This document shows, in pieces, positions 25,713 through 36,719 of a stretch of DNA of 64,000 nt; the first letter of the stretch is position 1; every line of letters begins with the position of its first letter. The stretch is from Siphonodentalium dalli (lineage: Eukaryota > Mollusca > Scaphopoda > Gadilida > Siphonodentaliidae): NCBI GenBank assembly GCA_032622095.1, contig CP136061.1, forward strand, positions 98,331,345 through 98,395,344. The letters are read 5' to 3'. The position numbers and the translations under genes are program-made. The notes beneath the pieces are model-generated. The model searched no databases and was not told the DNA's origin. It saw nothing but the letters and a program-made list of their open reading frames with translations.

Positions 25713-26138
25713 AGGTAGTCAATCCGATTCGATGTTTTCCCATATCTTCATATTCCAACATTGTTTTTGAAATGCCGCTTCACTATCAGAATCGATTAAT
25801 TGCCAAAAAACAAAGCTAACCACAGTCACCTATAGTATAACATTGCCCAAAAACCTGTCTTTTATCATCATTTCGTTCAACAACGAAATTTTGACGGTTT
25901 GTCAAATATCTGACACTCAAAAGCCACCTGATTTCAGAGTTATCCATCTTCATCCACAATTTGGTCTGAGACCGTCTTCTCGTCGACTTTTTACGAGGCC
26001 ACTAAAAAGACCGGTGGTGAAAAATAATAGATTTAAAAAATTGATAACTGATCACTCTGAGCTTTCGAATCAAATATGTTGTACCCCCGAAGCCAACGAA
26101 ATAGTAATTTGCGAGCGTTAATTCGGATTATGCACCTT
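25713..26138. mobile_element. TTAA-flanked MITE, TIR AGGTAGTCAATCCGATT
   Basis: Flanked by TTAA at 25709-25712 and 26139-26142. The left end aggtagtcaatccgatt and right end aattcggattatgcacct are imperfect inverted repeats. Same family as 9141-9344. TTAA targets point to piggyBac- or Kolobok-type mobilisation (inference). It stops 60 nt from the FN3-4b exon. Confidence 0.72.
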
Positions 26139-26202
26139 TAAACGTCTCCACGACTGAAGGCACTTGAGACTGATGGGATTAAACCATAATACGTGCACTC
26201 AC

Positions 26203-26410
26203 CCGAATCATCGTCCTTATCCTCTGACCATGGAGTTTGATAACTTTTTGACACACCTGCGGACGTAAAAGCGTTAACAGCGACGCTGGCGGGCCGATCA
26301 CTCCACTTAGTTTGGTTCAACTGGAACAGGAAGTGGAATTTCCCATCGTGGAAGGGACGTAATAACGGCTGCTCCTCTGGCGTTTTATCACATTCGTAAT
26401 TCACTGTCGT
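26203..26410 (-). CDS. Fibronectin type III domain 4, C-terminal half plus acidic stalk (FN3-4b)
   Basis: The acceptor is GGATCACAACCAG (pyrimidine-poor) and the donor is TCGG|GTGAGT. The exon is 208 nt and enters in phase 0 and leaves in phase 1. It encodes TTVNYECDKTPEEQ, then DGKFHFLFQLNQTKWSDR and PASVAVNAFTSAGVSKS, the F/G strand pattern of FN3, followed by an acidic juxtamembrane stalk WSEDKDDDSG. The stalk leads straight into the membrane helix of the next exon. Two TTAA-flanked MITEs lie 13 nt upstream of the acceptor and 60 nt beyond the donor. Confidence 0.82.
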
Positions 26411-26427
26411 CTGGTTGTGATCCTTAA

Positions 26428-26904
26428 AGATACGTCACAATCCGCCATAAATAGAAAGAATAGCAAAATATAGCCAGCATTTGTTCTTATGCCAATCAGA
26501 AATATGGCATAAACAGTATGTTATTGTTAACTTTATCCCATTTGTTATGTAAACAAAAGCAAAAAACGTTACGTTTCTTGGCTTTTGTTTAGATCCGGAT
26601 ATGGTAAACATAAAGAGCGTTATTTGTTACTGTTTTCCTGATATGGAAATAATAAAGAGCGTTTATATAATTTGTGTGTGATTAACCAATAGAATTGAGC
26701 TGTGTTATGTAAACAGAAGCACAACTTCTGTAACACGAGCAGGCTCTTGTTCACGTACACCATCGTACGTCTTGACGACAATATACTATTTACGCGCTGA
26801 TTATGTTTGGCATATGGGCGGAACTGTATATATTTTAGTGTTCCTTCTGTTGATGGTGATTTGAACAAATATATATATTTCTGCAACGAACACCACCCGT
26901 GCCT
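26428..26904. mobile_element. TTAA-flanked MITE, copy 1 (left end deleted internally)
   Basis: Flanked by TTAA at 26424-26427 and 26905-26908. Matches 31773-32288 over most of its length (gccaatcagaaatatggcat, tggcttttgtttagatccgg, aaataataaagagcgtttat). Near its left end about 41 bp present in copy 2 are missing. It sits 13 nt from the FN3-4b acceptor. Confidence 0.8.
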
Positions 26905-26908
26905 TTAA

Positions 26909-27672
26909 AACAAACATTCACTGAGGTAGATAGAAACAGGTTACTGTGAATATGACGACCAGTTTAGTTTCACCAGTCAGTAGCACGAAACTGAACAGAA
27001 CATAGCTGCCTTGACGTGTACGATGTAAAGGCATAGGTATACGATATATGGTTGTGATCCTTAAAACAAACATTCACTGAGGTAGATGGAAACAGGTTAC
27101 TGTGAATATGACGACATGTTTAATTTCATTCAGTCAGTAGCACGAAACTGAACAGAACATAGCTGCCGTGACGTGTACGATGTAAAGGCATATGTATACG
27201 ATATATGGTTGTGATCCTTAAAGCAAACATCCACTGAGGTAGATAGAAACAGGTTACTGTGAATATGACGACCAGTTTAGTTTCACCAGTCAGTAGCACG
27301 AAACTGAACAGAACATAGCTTCCTTGACGTGTACGATGTAAAGGCATATGTATACGATATATGGTTGTGATCCTTAAAACAAACATCCACTGAGGTAGAT
27401 AGAAACAGGTTACTGTGAAATTGTGAATATGACGACCAGTATAGTTCCACCAATCAGTATAGCACGAAACTGAACAGTATATAGCTGTCTTGGCGTGTAG
27501 GAATGTAAAGGCATATGTATACGATATATGGTTCTGATCCTTAAAACATACATCCACTGAGGTAGATAGAAACAGGTTACTGTGAATATGACGACCAGTA
27601 TAGTTCCACCAATCAGTAGTACGAAACTGAACAGTATATAGCTGCCTCGACATGCACGAATATAAAGCCATA
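26909..27672. repeat. Tandem array, ~157 bp unit, about 5 copies
   Basis: Copies start with aaacaaacattcactgaggt at about 26908, 27063, 27220, 27376 and 27542, each ending atatggttgtgatcctt. The open frames here (27126-27671 and 27410-27727, minus) are readings of the array, not genes. Confidence 0.85.
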
Positions 27673-28240
27673 TGTACACTTTATTAATTAACTTCCTAAT
27701 TAAAGAAGATGCATCCAACACTGGCAAATACTTTGCTATGCTGTTGGTGGGTCTTGGTTGAACTGTGATCAGGGTCGTAGGGCAAAATGATACTGTACGA
27801 AGTACAAGAACAATGAAACGGCATATAGTGTTTGGAAGTTGTCATTTGCGGCGTGGTGTTTATATAGTCCCGGTGTCAAAGTGCACACTCAACCTAGAGC
27901 AAAATGTACCAAAATATGTCCAAATATACATGGAACAACATGAAAGAAATCCGCCTTTGGGAACGTCGATGATTCAAGAATACGTCCATCATTTTTCTCA
28001 ATATCGAATGTTGTCTTAAATACGAGCACAACATGACCATTTAAGGTGTGCCGTTTTTCCGCTTGCCACTCAAAATGAGAAGGATACGCCGTCCGCTCGT
28101 GCACTTACATGATACGACACGTGTTTTCGAACACGATGTATAAAAAAACAGTAAGTATTCTCGAAAAAAATGAGTGCTCACATAAACTCAACTTCGTCAA
28201 ATCTTCATCAAGTGTGGGTTATAGTGAAGGCTCACAAACA
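27673..28240. other. Intron sequence, no gene recognised
   Basis: Frames 27765-28019 (plus) and 27889-28104 (minus) overlap each other and lack domains or splice support. Confidence 0.4.
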
Positions 28241-28245
28241 ATAAG

Positions 28246-28905
28246 CATTACAGTACAGTAAATAGAAAACTCCATGACATACACACCATTACAGTACAGT
28301 AAATAGAAAACTCCATGACATACACACCATTACAATACAGTAAATAGAAAACTCCACGACATACACACCATTACAGTACAGTAAATAGAAAACTCCACGA
28401 CATACACACCATTACAGTACAGTAAATAGAAAACTCCATGACATACACACCATTACAGTACAGTAAATAGAGAACTCCATGACACACACACCATTACAGT
28501 ACAGTAAATAGAAAACTCCATGACATACACACTATTACAGTACAGTAAATAGAAAACTCCATGACATACACACTATTACAGTACAGTAAATAGAAAACTT
28601 CATGACATACACACCATTACAGTACAGTAAATAGAAAACTCCATGACATACACACCAATACAGTACAGTAAATAGAAAACTCCATGACATACACACCATT
28701 ACAGTACAGTAAATAGAAAACTCCACGACATACACACCAGTACAGTACAGTAAATAGAAAACTCCATGACATACACACCATTACAGTACAGTACATAGAA
28801 AACTCCATGACATACACACAATTACAGTACAGTAAATAGAAAACTCCATGACATAAACACTATTACAGTACAGTAAATAGAAAACTCCATGACATACACA
28901 CGATG
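28246..28905. repeat. 41 bp minisatellite, ~16 copies
   Basis: Unit cattacagtacagtaaatag followed by aaaactccatgacatacacac, with few differences between copies, so it is recently expanded or homogenised. Confidence 0.92.
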
Positions 28906-29793
28906 TGCCTGTAAACATTAAACAACTCAAGTGTATATTCCGAATTATCGCTGCCATATATTTCCCTTGATATCAATAGCGTACACCACCGTGACACATT
29001 TTGTATATGTTAACGATACATCATCCAAATTAACACCCCCAAATTACTAGCTCAAAGTTACAGATACAATTTTTTTTAATCTGATAATTTTCACCACCTA
29101 GAATATTTGGCGGCCTAGCAAATATTCGGCGATTCGACTAACATACTATCGATTCCAAATTGCGTTGAACAAAATGTTTGATATATAACACGTTTTGGAC
29201 TATTCTATACTAGAGTTGACAGTGGTTCGCATTATTTTTGGTAATTATCGATTCTGATAACCAAAGATTCTTTGGAAGAAATGTTGTTGTTGTTGTTGGA
29301 ATCTGATAATACGTGGACCATCTAATCGGATTGAGTATACTTTAAATATATAGAAATTGAATAATGTGTCAGCGAACTGAGCGTTTGCAACTGTCATTTG
29401 TCATCTAGACAGATGATGAGGATGAGTGTAAATAATTCATGAAATACAATTGCTGAGTTCAATTACTTTTTGTTTTTACTTTTTTATTTGTAATAATACA
29501 AAGTGGATTGGGGCACAAGTTACATAACTTAATGAGCCCCTCTCCTGTATACATTGTTACAAAATTACATACGTGACAAAGTGGCACAATAAGTAACTTA
29601 TTTACAGCTGTGTGGAATGTGAGAGAATGGTGACTGGTGAAGGATGGTCGTAGCGGATCGTTAGAAAAGGATGATGTAAGGTGGTGGGAGGTGCCAACGT
29701 CGATTGTGCTTATTGAAAACAATGTTATGGCCGAGCAAATACCAGGTCGAAAAAAAGCAACAAACAACAATAAACATATTTAATTCCTACTTA
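28906..29793. other. Intron sequence with one TTAA-MITE terminus at 29325-29345
   Basis: taatcggattgagtatact followed by TTAA is a right-hand end of the AATCCGAT family; its partner was not resolved. Otherwise no feature was seen. Confidence 0.45.
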
Positions 29794-29797
29794 TTAA

Positions 29798-29990
29798 AGG
29801 TACTCAATCCGATTAAGAACCCCAAAACTACCACCTCTTTGGCTTCGGTGGCAAACAATATTTGATTCGAGTCGAGGAACCCACCCTTCAAAGCCCAGAG
29901 CGACCAGATATCGACCCTTGAAGCCCGCCAATTTTTGTAGATGTGGACCACTTCCACGTGCTCTAACGGAGCTTAATTCACCAGATAACA
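29798..29990. mobile_element. Left part of an AATCCGAT-family MITE
   Basis: TTAA then aggtactcaatccgatt, followed by cctctttggcttcggtggc and ttgattcgagtcgagga, as in the copy at 9141. The right terminus was not found. Confidence 0.55.
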
Positions 29991-30269
29991 CTCAAGATTT
30001 AAAATTGTCATTGTTGTTTTTTAATTAGAACAGCAATTACATAAATATAATGACTAGTTTTCCACCCCGACCATGTCTGCTGCCATTCATTTCCCTGGAT
30101 CTTCAAAATTTGACCACCAGTAAATAACAAAAAGAGTGAAACAGTGACGTCCCTAGATCAAGTATAAACCCAATGTTGTTGGCTTGTTTACTCATTATAT
30201 AGATCGAGACCGCATTTGTGTCGGAAGTTATTGCAGTTGGCCGTTGGATATGCATGCAAGTACATTTAC

Positions 30270-30451
30270 ACAAACCTTTTCGACGCAATCATCGCACTCA
30301 GTTTTGAACACTTCGCATCTGCCATCCGTCCCATAAATAACAACACTATATCCAAGAATGATTCCGTTTGGTTGTTCTGGTCGAAACCACTCGACGACCA
30401 TCGTGCTCTCTGTAGTGTATCGAGCTCGTATACTCATAACTTGTCCTGGTT
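30270..30451 (-). CDS. Fibronectin type III domain 4, N-terminal half (FN3-4a)
   Basis: The acceptor is AGTTATCTCTACTCAG-like, with CTACTCAG visible. Two donors keep phase 0: GTTTGT immediately after AAAAG (exon end 30276) and GTAAAT six bases on (exon end 30270). The exon begins in phase 1. It encodes PGQVMSIRARYTTESTMVVE, then WFRPEQPNGIILGYSVVIYG, the FN3 strand-B Trp-x-x-Pro and strand-C Tyr signature. A cysteine cluster (GRCEV, ECDDCVEK) may form extra disulfides with the Cys in FN3-4b. The second half lies 3.9 kb away. Confidence 0.82.
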
Positions 30452-30499
30452 CTGAGTAGAGATAAAATGTTGCTTTATTATGTTGGATAGGTTATATAG

Positions 30500-30660
30500 A
30501 GAGTAATCAATTGGTTCCGAGAATTACGCTAAATAATTCACGAGAGGCAAGAGACGTCGGTAAGAAACGAATGCGCCTTAGCGCACGAGTTTCTTACCTA
30601 AACGTCTGTCTCCTCTCGTGAATTATTTAACTCAATTCTCGGAAATAATTGATTACTCTG
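30500..30660. mobile_element. Foldback element, ~65 bp arms, upstream of the FN3-4a acceptor
   Basis: Left gagtaatcaattggttccga and right cggaaataattgattactc are inverted; aattcacgagaggcaagaga mirrors gtctcctctcgtgaattat; the centre is aatgcgccttagcgca. It lies 50 nt from the FN3-4a exon. Confidence 0.85.
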
Positions 30661-31768
30661 TTTATTACACACCTGCATCCAATTTGGTTCGCCAAATATG
30701 ATTAAAACACAGAATTAATGCATGAAAGTCCCGATGAGGAGAAAGATCAACCATCGAAAAATTCAGTCTAGATCAGTAAGCGACGCAAAGTCAATGACGT
30801 CACGAGAAATGACATAATTCACTAGTGACATTACCATTTTTAATTAACAGCATTTTCAATAAAAATCGCGCATAGGAGTGTAATAAAATATGATAACCTA
30901 CCATGCGCATATTGTAAAATGGACATAAATATACTGCGCGAGGTTGTCAATAGCCACGATCAGCCACAAGCGCGTGTAAATTATAACGTGTGTTACTACG
31001 ATATTGCGATGGAGAAACACATGGCGAGAACAATGATATGATTTTTACGACACTAACCCTACACGTGTATAGATGTCGGCCAACGTCTAGTAAAATTTGT
31101 AAATAGTTTCACTAGAGTAGCGAGAACAAGTGGCCACAATGCGACAGCGATACACCGAATTGGTTTCAATCAAATTAAGATATTTATACGAGAGCAAATT
31201 TCCGCCCAGACATCGTTGGTCGCTAATTGAATTATCAGAACATTTGGGTAATTTCTCGTCGCCACAAGTTCCGTATTCTACACGTTGGGCACAAAACTTC
31301 TAAACGGTTTGACCGCTATGAGTTTAGACGAAATTATTACGCGAATCATGTGACATCCGTTGGCATTGGCAACACACGTCACAGGTTACACGTACGTGTG
31401 GCTGAACCTGGCTAATATATCTCAGCTGTTGGTTTATATGTGTTCACGTGATTAACATTCGCATGACTATGAAAAGGGCATATACATCGCGAGGGTGTCA
31501 ATACTTTTGTTGGTTGGTCGCTGGGCACATGATCAATATAAGTGAAATCACTTGCTCACAGTGAATTCTTCACGGGTCAACCGGAGGTCAAAGTTGAAAA
31601 GTTGCATCTATTTTTATTATATGGCTCCAACCGGGGAATACCAAAAATAAAAATAACAACAATGCGATGCCGTATCACAGTTGTGACAAATTCACAACAC
31701 TATTTAAACATTAAGCCTGAATACATAAGATATGTAGCTTTCGCGAAGTCTATGGATTGTGTCTATCA
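30661..31768. other. Intron sequence, no feature recognised
   Basis: No exon with both splice sites and domain support was found on either strand. Confidence 0.4.
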
Positions 31769-31772
31769 TTAA

Positions 31773-32288
31773 AGATACGGGCGGCGTTGGCGGTGGTATG
31801 CTGTTAAATTATTCACCTCCGTCAAAAACCGCCATAAACAGAAGGAATAGTAAGATATAGACATACTTTGTTCGTATGCCAATCAGACATATGACATAAA
31901 CAGTATGTTATTGTCAATTCCCCCCTTTATTAAGTAAACAAAAGCAAAAACGTTACGTAACCTGGCTTTTGTTTAGCTCCGGATATGGTAAACACAAAGA
32001 GCGTTATTTGTTACTGTTTTCCTGATATGGAAATAATAAAGAGCGTTTATATCATGTGTGTGTGCTTAATCAATAGAATTGAGCTGTGTTATGTAAACAG
32101 AAGCAAAACTTCCGAAACAAGAGCAGGATCTTGTTTACGTACACCATCGTACGTCATGAAGACAGTATACTATTTGCGCACTGATTATGCTTGGCATATG
32201 AACAAAACTATATATATTTTAATATTCCTTCTGTTGATGGCGATTTGAACAAATATGAATATTTCTGCAACGAACGCCGCCCGTGCCT
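31773..32288. mobile_element. TTAA-flanked MITE, copy 2 (fuller)
   Basis: Flanked by TTAA at 31769-31772 and 32289-32292. TIRs agatacgggcggcgttgg and, on the other strand of the right end, aggcacgggcggcgttcg. Internally matches 26428-26904. Carries two aaagagcgtt motifs. No coding capacity. Confidence 0.85.
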
Positions 32289-32526
32289 TTAAATTTATTT
32301 TGCATTCTAAAAAACGTACTTGCACCAAAATAACTGAAATACTGTTATAATTTTGTTATAATTTTGATAAACATCCGCTCGCACTGTCGACTGTTTACAA
32401 ACGGATGCTACCCCAGAACTTTGACCTTTGTTGGTGGGTTTGCTACAATTTAGGAATTCGACCCGATAGGACTGATATTCCCCGAAATCGGCCATCTTGT
32501 AGTCGCCACCAAGTGATTTTGCTTAT

Positions 32527-33799
32527 TCACATGAATTAATAACATGACTGACTTGGTGAGGTGCCAATACTTCTTGTCGGTTGGGTGTATGGGTTTACAT
32601 GATAAATATTCACATGAAATAAGAACAAGACATACTTCGTGAGCTAGCCAGTACGTCTGAGCGGTTGGTTGCAGGGCCTACATGATCAACATTCATATGC
32701 AAAAAGACATGACATACTTCGTGTGGGTGCCAGTACATCTGAGCGGTTGCATGGTAGTCCTACACGATCAACAATCACATGAAATAAGAACATGACATAC
32801 TTCGTGAGGATGCCAGTACTTCTAATATGTTTGTTGGTGGGCCTACGCGATCAACATTCACGTGATATAAGAACATGCCATACTTCGTGAGGATGCATGT
32901 CATACTTCTGAAAGGTTGGTTGAAGGGCTTACATGGTCAACATTCGCATGGAATAAGAACATGACATACGTCCTGGGGGTGCCAGCACTTCTGAGCGGTC
33001 GGTTTCTGGGCTTATTTGATCAGCATTCACATGAAATAAGAACATGACATACTTCGCGAAAGAGTCAATACTTCTGAGCTGTTGCATGGTTTCTGGGCCT
33101 ACATGGTAAACATCCACATGACATAAGAACATGACATATACTTCGTGAGGGTGCCAGTACTTCTGAGCTGTTGGTTTCTGGGCCTATATTATCAACGTGA
33201 ATTAAGGACATCGTACTTCGTGAAGTTGCCAGTACGTCTGAAAGGTTGGTTGTATGAGTCTAAGTAATCAGCATTCACATCAAATAAGAACATGACATAC
33301 TTCGCGAGGGAGTCAATACTTCTGAGCTGTTGGTTTCTGGGCATACATGGTAAACATCCACATGACATAAGAACATGACATATACGTCGTGAGGGTGCCA
33401 GTACTTATGTGCGGTTGGTTGGCGGGCGTACATGATCAACTTCACATGAACTAATAACATGACATACTTCGTGAGGTAGCTAGTACTTCTGAAAGGTTGG
33501 TTTGCAGGGCATAGTTACACGATCAACATTCAACATTTGATCAACATGCACGTGAAATAAGAACATGACATACGTTGTGAGGGTGCCAGTACTTCTGATG
33601 GGTTGATTTCTGAGCCTACATTTTCAACATTCACATGAAATAAGAGCACGACACACTTCGCGAGGGAGCCAATATTTCTGAACTGTTAGTCTCTGGGCCT
33701 ACATGATCAACATTAACATGAAATAAGAACATGACATACTTCGTGCGGGAGTCAATACTTCCGAGCTGTTAGTTTCTGGGCCTACATGATCAACATTCA
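32527..33799. repeat. 83 bp tandem array derived from an FN3 exon end, ~15 units
   Basis: Minus-strand units read aatgttgatcatgtaggccc, then agaaactaacagctcggaag, then the donor gaagtatgtcatg. The unit next to 33800 is the 3' part of exon FN3-3b; the others keep VGPETNSSEVL-like coding and often the GTATGT donor. GT positions at 33739, 33656 and 33573 give exactly 83 bp. No internal unit carries the FN3-3b acceptor. Confidence 0.85.
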
Positions 33800-33832
33800 C
33801 AGCCGAAACTCTGAAGACGAAATACGGTCCTC
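33740..33832 (-). CDS. Fibronectin type III domain 3, C-terminal half (FN3-3b)
   Basis: The acceptor is TCTTACTATCCAG and the donor is CGAA|GTATGT. The exon is 93 nt (31 codons), phase 1 at both ends. It encodes GPYFVFRVSAVNVDHVGPE and then TNSSEVLTPA, the F and G strands that FN3-3a lacks (aromatic-x-FRVSAVN motif). The A at its end joins AA of FN3-4a to give Lys. The 3' 60 nt plus donor are the founder sequence, or one unit, of the 83 bp tandem array at 32527-33799. In the unspliced frame a stop follows within about 14 codons of the donor. Confidence 0.78.
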
Positions 33833-34960
33833 CTGGATAGTAAGAGTAGAAATAATACACATCAAACATAAACACATGTTTGTAAATATTTCACTGTGTT
33901 CAATTACTTGAACAATACTGTTTACGAAAGTCTAGCAATTATATTGGAAATATTGATGGATTAGCACCAGTCGCAAATATTCATTGAGCCACAAAAGTCT
34001 GAAATACCAAGTGGTGACATCTAATTATGGCTATTCATTATCAAACGTGATAAACATTGAACATGTCACTCATTGAAAATATTCTGAAAAATCATATTGA
34101 GACTGAAGTATAAAAATGTCCGCTGTCATCCCCGTTGGCAATGCTCCAATTTGGCAACAGGAGGCTGTTAACCCTTTCTGTACTAAATTGATTATAAAAG
34201 TATATATTGAAATTATCTGTTATTCATCTGAAGTTTTTTTTCAAGAAACATTTTCAATACACAATTTCAGGAGGAGTCATATTAATTGGAGGTAAATGTT
34301 CATAGAATAAGTTCAACAAACGACCTCTTTGTTTATCATATTATTTAAATATTTCCCATGGGTCAATGAGTATTTAGTATAGAAAAGGGCTATGGGAAAG
34401 TTCCTTTATATATCTTACATGCACGGGGGGGGGGGGGGGGGGGTCGGAAAATATTTCAGGCATGTATGCTGATTTTTTTCCTTTCGACCCTTGTTGGAAC
34501 CCACCCACCCCCGCGTCCAAATTATTTTCCATTTTCGGCATTAAAACAGAGATTTGCGGAGGGATATTCACTGCATACTATTTGTCATGGACGTTAACAT
34601 TGACATGTAAATAGGAACGAGTCATTTTGGGGTCATTCGGCCAAAAAAACATGACTGCCAGTGGCCATCTTGGATTTCAAAATTTGCAACAAAATACAAC
34701 ACGATAACTGCCTGCAGTCAGTTTAGCAGTTATAATTACATTATTTCTCTTATTCTAAGGTGTTTAAGCCAAACTTATTGCAAAATAGTCAAAACACTTG
34801 CAGGGAAAAAAATTGTTGGTCCCATCGACCACCCACCCACCCCGGCATACGTGCCCGGACAAAATCCCCCCTGACATGCACATAATTGTCAAGAAAATTA
34901 CAGTTTAAAATATATCAATCGCTGCTGACCAGAGACCAGAGATCAACCAGTAATCTAGAA
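33833..34960. other. Intron sequence with a ~17 bp poly-G tract
   Basis: A run of G occurs at about 34427-34443. agtggccatcttggatttca near 34660 looks like dispersed-repeat phrasing. No exon was recognised. Confidence 0.4.
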
Positions 34961-34961
34961 T

Positions 34962-35240
34962 AACCCTTTCACGGCAGGAGCTGCGCTAGTGCATCATTAA
35001 ATATCCCGTGCCAGTACATTATGTTATATATGCGAGTCTCCCATATGGAGTCTCGCATAATAATATAAGATAATGCACTGGCTTGCAAGGTCAAGGTAAA
35101 TATTGTTAGGCCAATGTATTCTCGTATATATGTGAGTATCCCTATGGGAGACTCACATATATAAGAGAATGCATTGGCACATAGTTTTTGCAAAACTTCA
35201 GGAAGCTCCATCATGGAAGGATTAATGTCGTTTAAAACAA
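34962..35240. mobile_element. Diverged hairpin MITE with two palindromes
   Basis: Outer ends aaccctttcacggcaggagc and agctccatcatggaaggatt are roughly inverted. Palindromes of gccagtacattatgttatat type at about 35010-35085 and gccaatgtattctcgtatat type at 35112-35178 lie inside. A diverged member of the family at 13085. Confidence 0.65.
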
Positions 35241-35489
35241 ACTTGGTTTGCATTCATTATCACAACTGTTGCCAAACTATTTTCAGATTCATGTGTACAG
35301 TAATATTTCGTGAAGATAGCGACACGCCCTGAACCTTTATATTGTCAAAAGAAGAGCAAAGTGACGATTTAAGAAACATAACGTTACTTTTTCAAAGCAG
35401 CGTAATTTTGATCTACCATCACGGCAGCAGGACCAAGCAAGACCATAGCAGAATATCAAGACCACTTCACCATGGGAGGAAACTGTTAC

Positions 35490-35705
35490 CTGAATCGATG
35501 TTCAAATTAAATATTCCCTTCAGATGCCTTGAAAATTCAGAATACCGTCCATATAGCGTTAATGGTATATCTTTGTACTGTCGGTGATACACGAATATAT
35601 AGTATCCTTGTTGCTCTCCATTCCATAATGACGGAGGATTCCACGTAGCCACCATGCTGTGGTTAGCAATGTTGCTCAGAGAAATTGGCCCGGGTTGCTC
35701 TGGGG
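35490..35705 (-). CDS. Fibronectin type III domain 3, N-terminal half (FN3-3a)
   Basis: The acceptor is TTGTATTATTACAG and the donor is TTCAG|GTAACA. The exon is 216 nt, phase 1 at both ends. It encodes PEQPGPISLSNIANHSMVAT, then the strand-B Trp with NPP, GEQQGYYIFVYHRQ on strand C, and FSRHLKGIFNLNIDS near strand E. The F and G strands are missing here and are supplied by the exon at 33740-33832. The join from FN3-2 gives Ala (G+CC). Confidence 0.82.
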
Positions 35706-36719
35706 CTGTAATAATACAAGAACGGTTTATGGTTTATAAATATATATATATGTAAATTTGTTAAAGAGGTCTGTACACAAAATCCGGCCATTTATGGGAC
35801 CATCTCCTTTTTTCACTAAGTAATTCAATTCAACGAAATTGTGCCAAGAATTAGTGAACAGTGCAGTGGTTTGCTCTACGAACAACGTAAACAACATGGT
35901 AATTGTAATGACTATGATCTTATGACTCGACTCATTAACTAATTTGCATTATAATAACTATGTTATTTTGCACTAACACATAGTTCAAACTCATTAATTT
36001 GTTGCATAATAGGAGATGGTCCAATAAATTATCTACCATTTCCTACGAAATTCCCTGATGAAATTGGCGATAACGAATTGACGATAAAAACATCTGTATC
36101 GTTACTGCAGTTGCGATACAAAGCGCTCGTGACGTCGTTGACTGGTTCAAAATCATGAATGAACTGACGTCACATCAATGGCGCTAAAAACCAAAACGAC
36201 ATTCCAACGTATATTCTTGCGTACTATAAACAAATAGTTCCAAGGTTTTAACATTATGTGATTGCCTACCATCATGGGTATTGTGGTAGAACATACCACA
36301 AAGTAACTGATATGTATTTGTTCAGTATTTATTATAAATTATATAAAACATGCATGTGTAATATATTGTGTCGTTTGAATACAATTTCCGTTAGGTTTTT
36401 TCACGTGAATTTGCAGGTTGTGAGAATTTAGCAAAGCGAGCTAATCGCGTGACACAGATACCTTTGCAGGTTGGGAGAATTTACTCAAGAAAGCTAATCG
36501 TCGGACACAAATTCAACAATATTGGCATTTAAGAAATTCATAAATTGAAATTTGTGCGGTGGATTCTGTCACACCAATGGTAGATAAATGTGTTATATAC
36601 ACAATGTGTTTGTATCGATTCATGTATCGCGACGAGGCTAGTTTTCGTGGCCATATAGCGACGAGGCGACCTTGGTGTATATAACACATAGTTATCGCAT
36701 TTAGTGAACAGTACCCAGT
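35706..36719. other. Intron sequence; local duplication
   Basis: ttaactaatttgcattataa at about 35935 recurs at 37194 with the following gcactaacacatagttcaa, and ttgcaggttgggagaattta is duplicated near 36412 and 36463. No exon was recognised. Confidence 0.5.

Noticed and set aside
27126-27671. 181-codon minus-strand open frame, the longest in the window
   Set aside because: It is a reading of the ~157 bp tandem array; the protein is internally repetitive in step with the DNA unit and has no domain.
28535-28817. Repetitive minus-strand frames (MSWSFLFTVLY units)
   Set aside because: Translations of the 41 bp minisatellite.
28246-28905. Possible CRISPR array
   Set aside because: Repeats are contiguous 41 bp units without unique spacers, and the context is an animal intron.
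32307-32495. Minus-strand frame with EYQSYRVEFLNCSKPTNKGQ, resembling FN3 F-G strands
   Set aside because: The exon 33740-33832 supplies the missing half of FN3-3 with good splice sites and matching phase. The 32.3 kb frame has no pyrimidine tract and cannot be joined in phase to FN3-4a without a stop.
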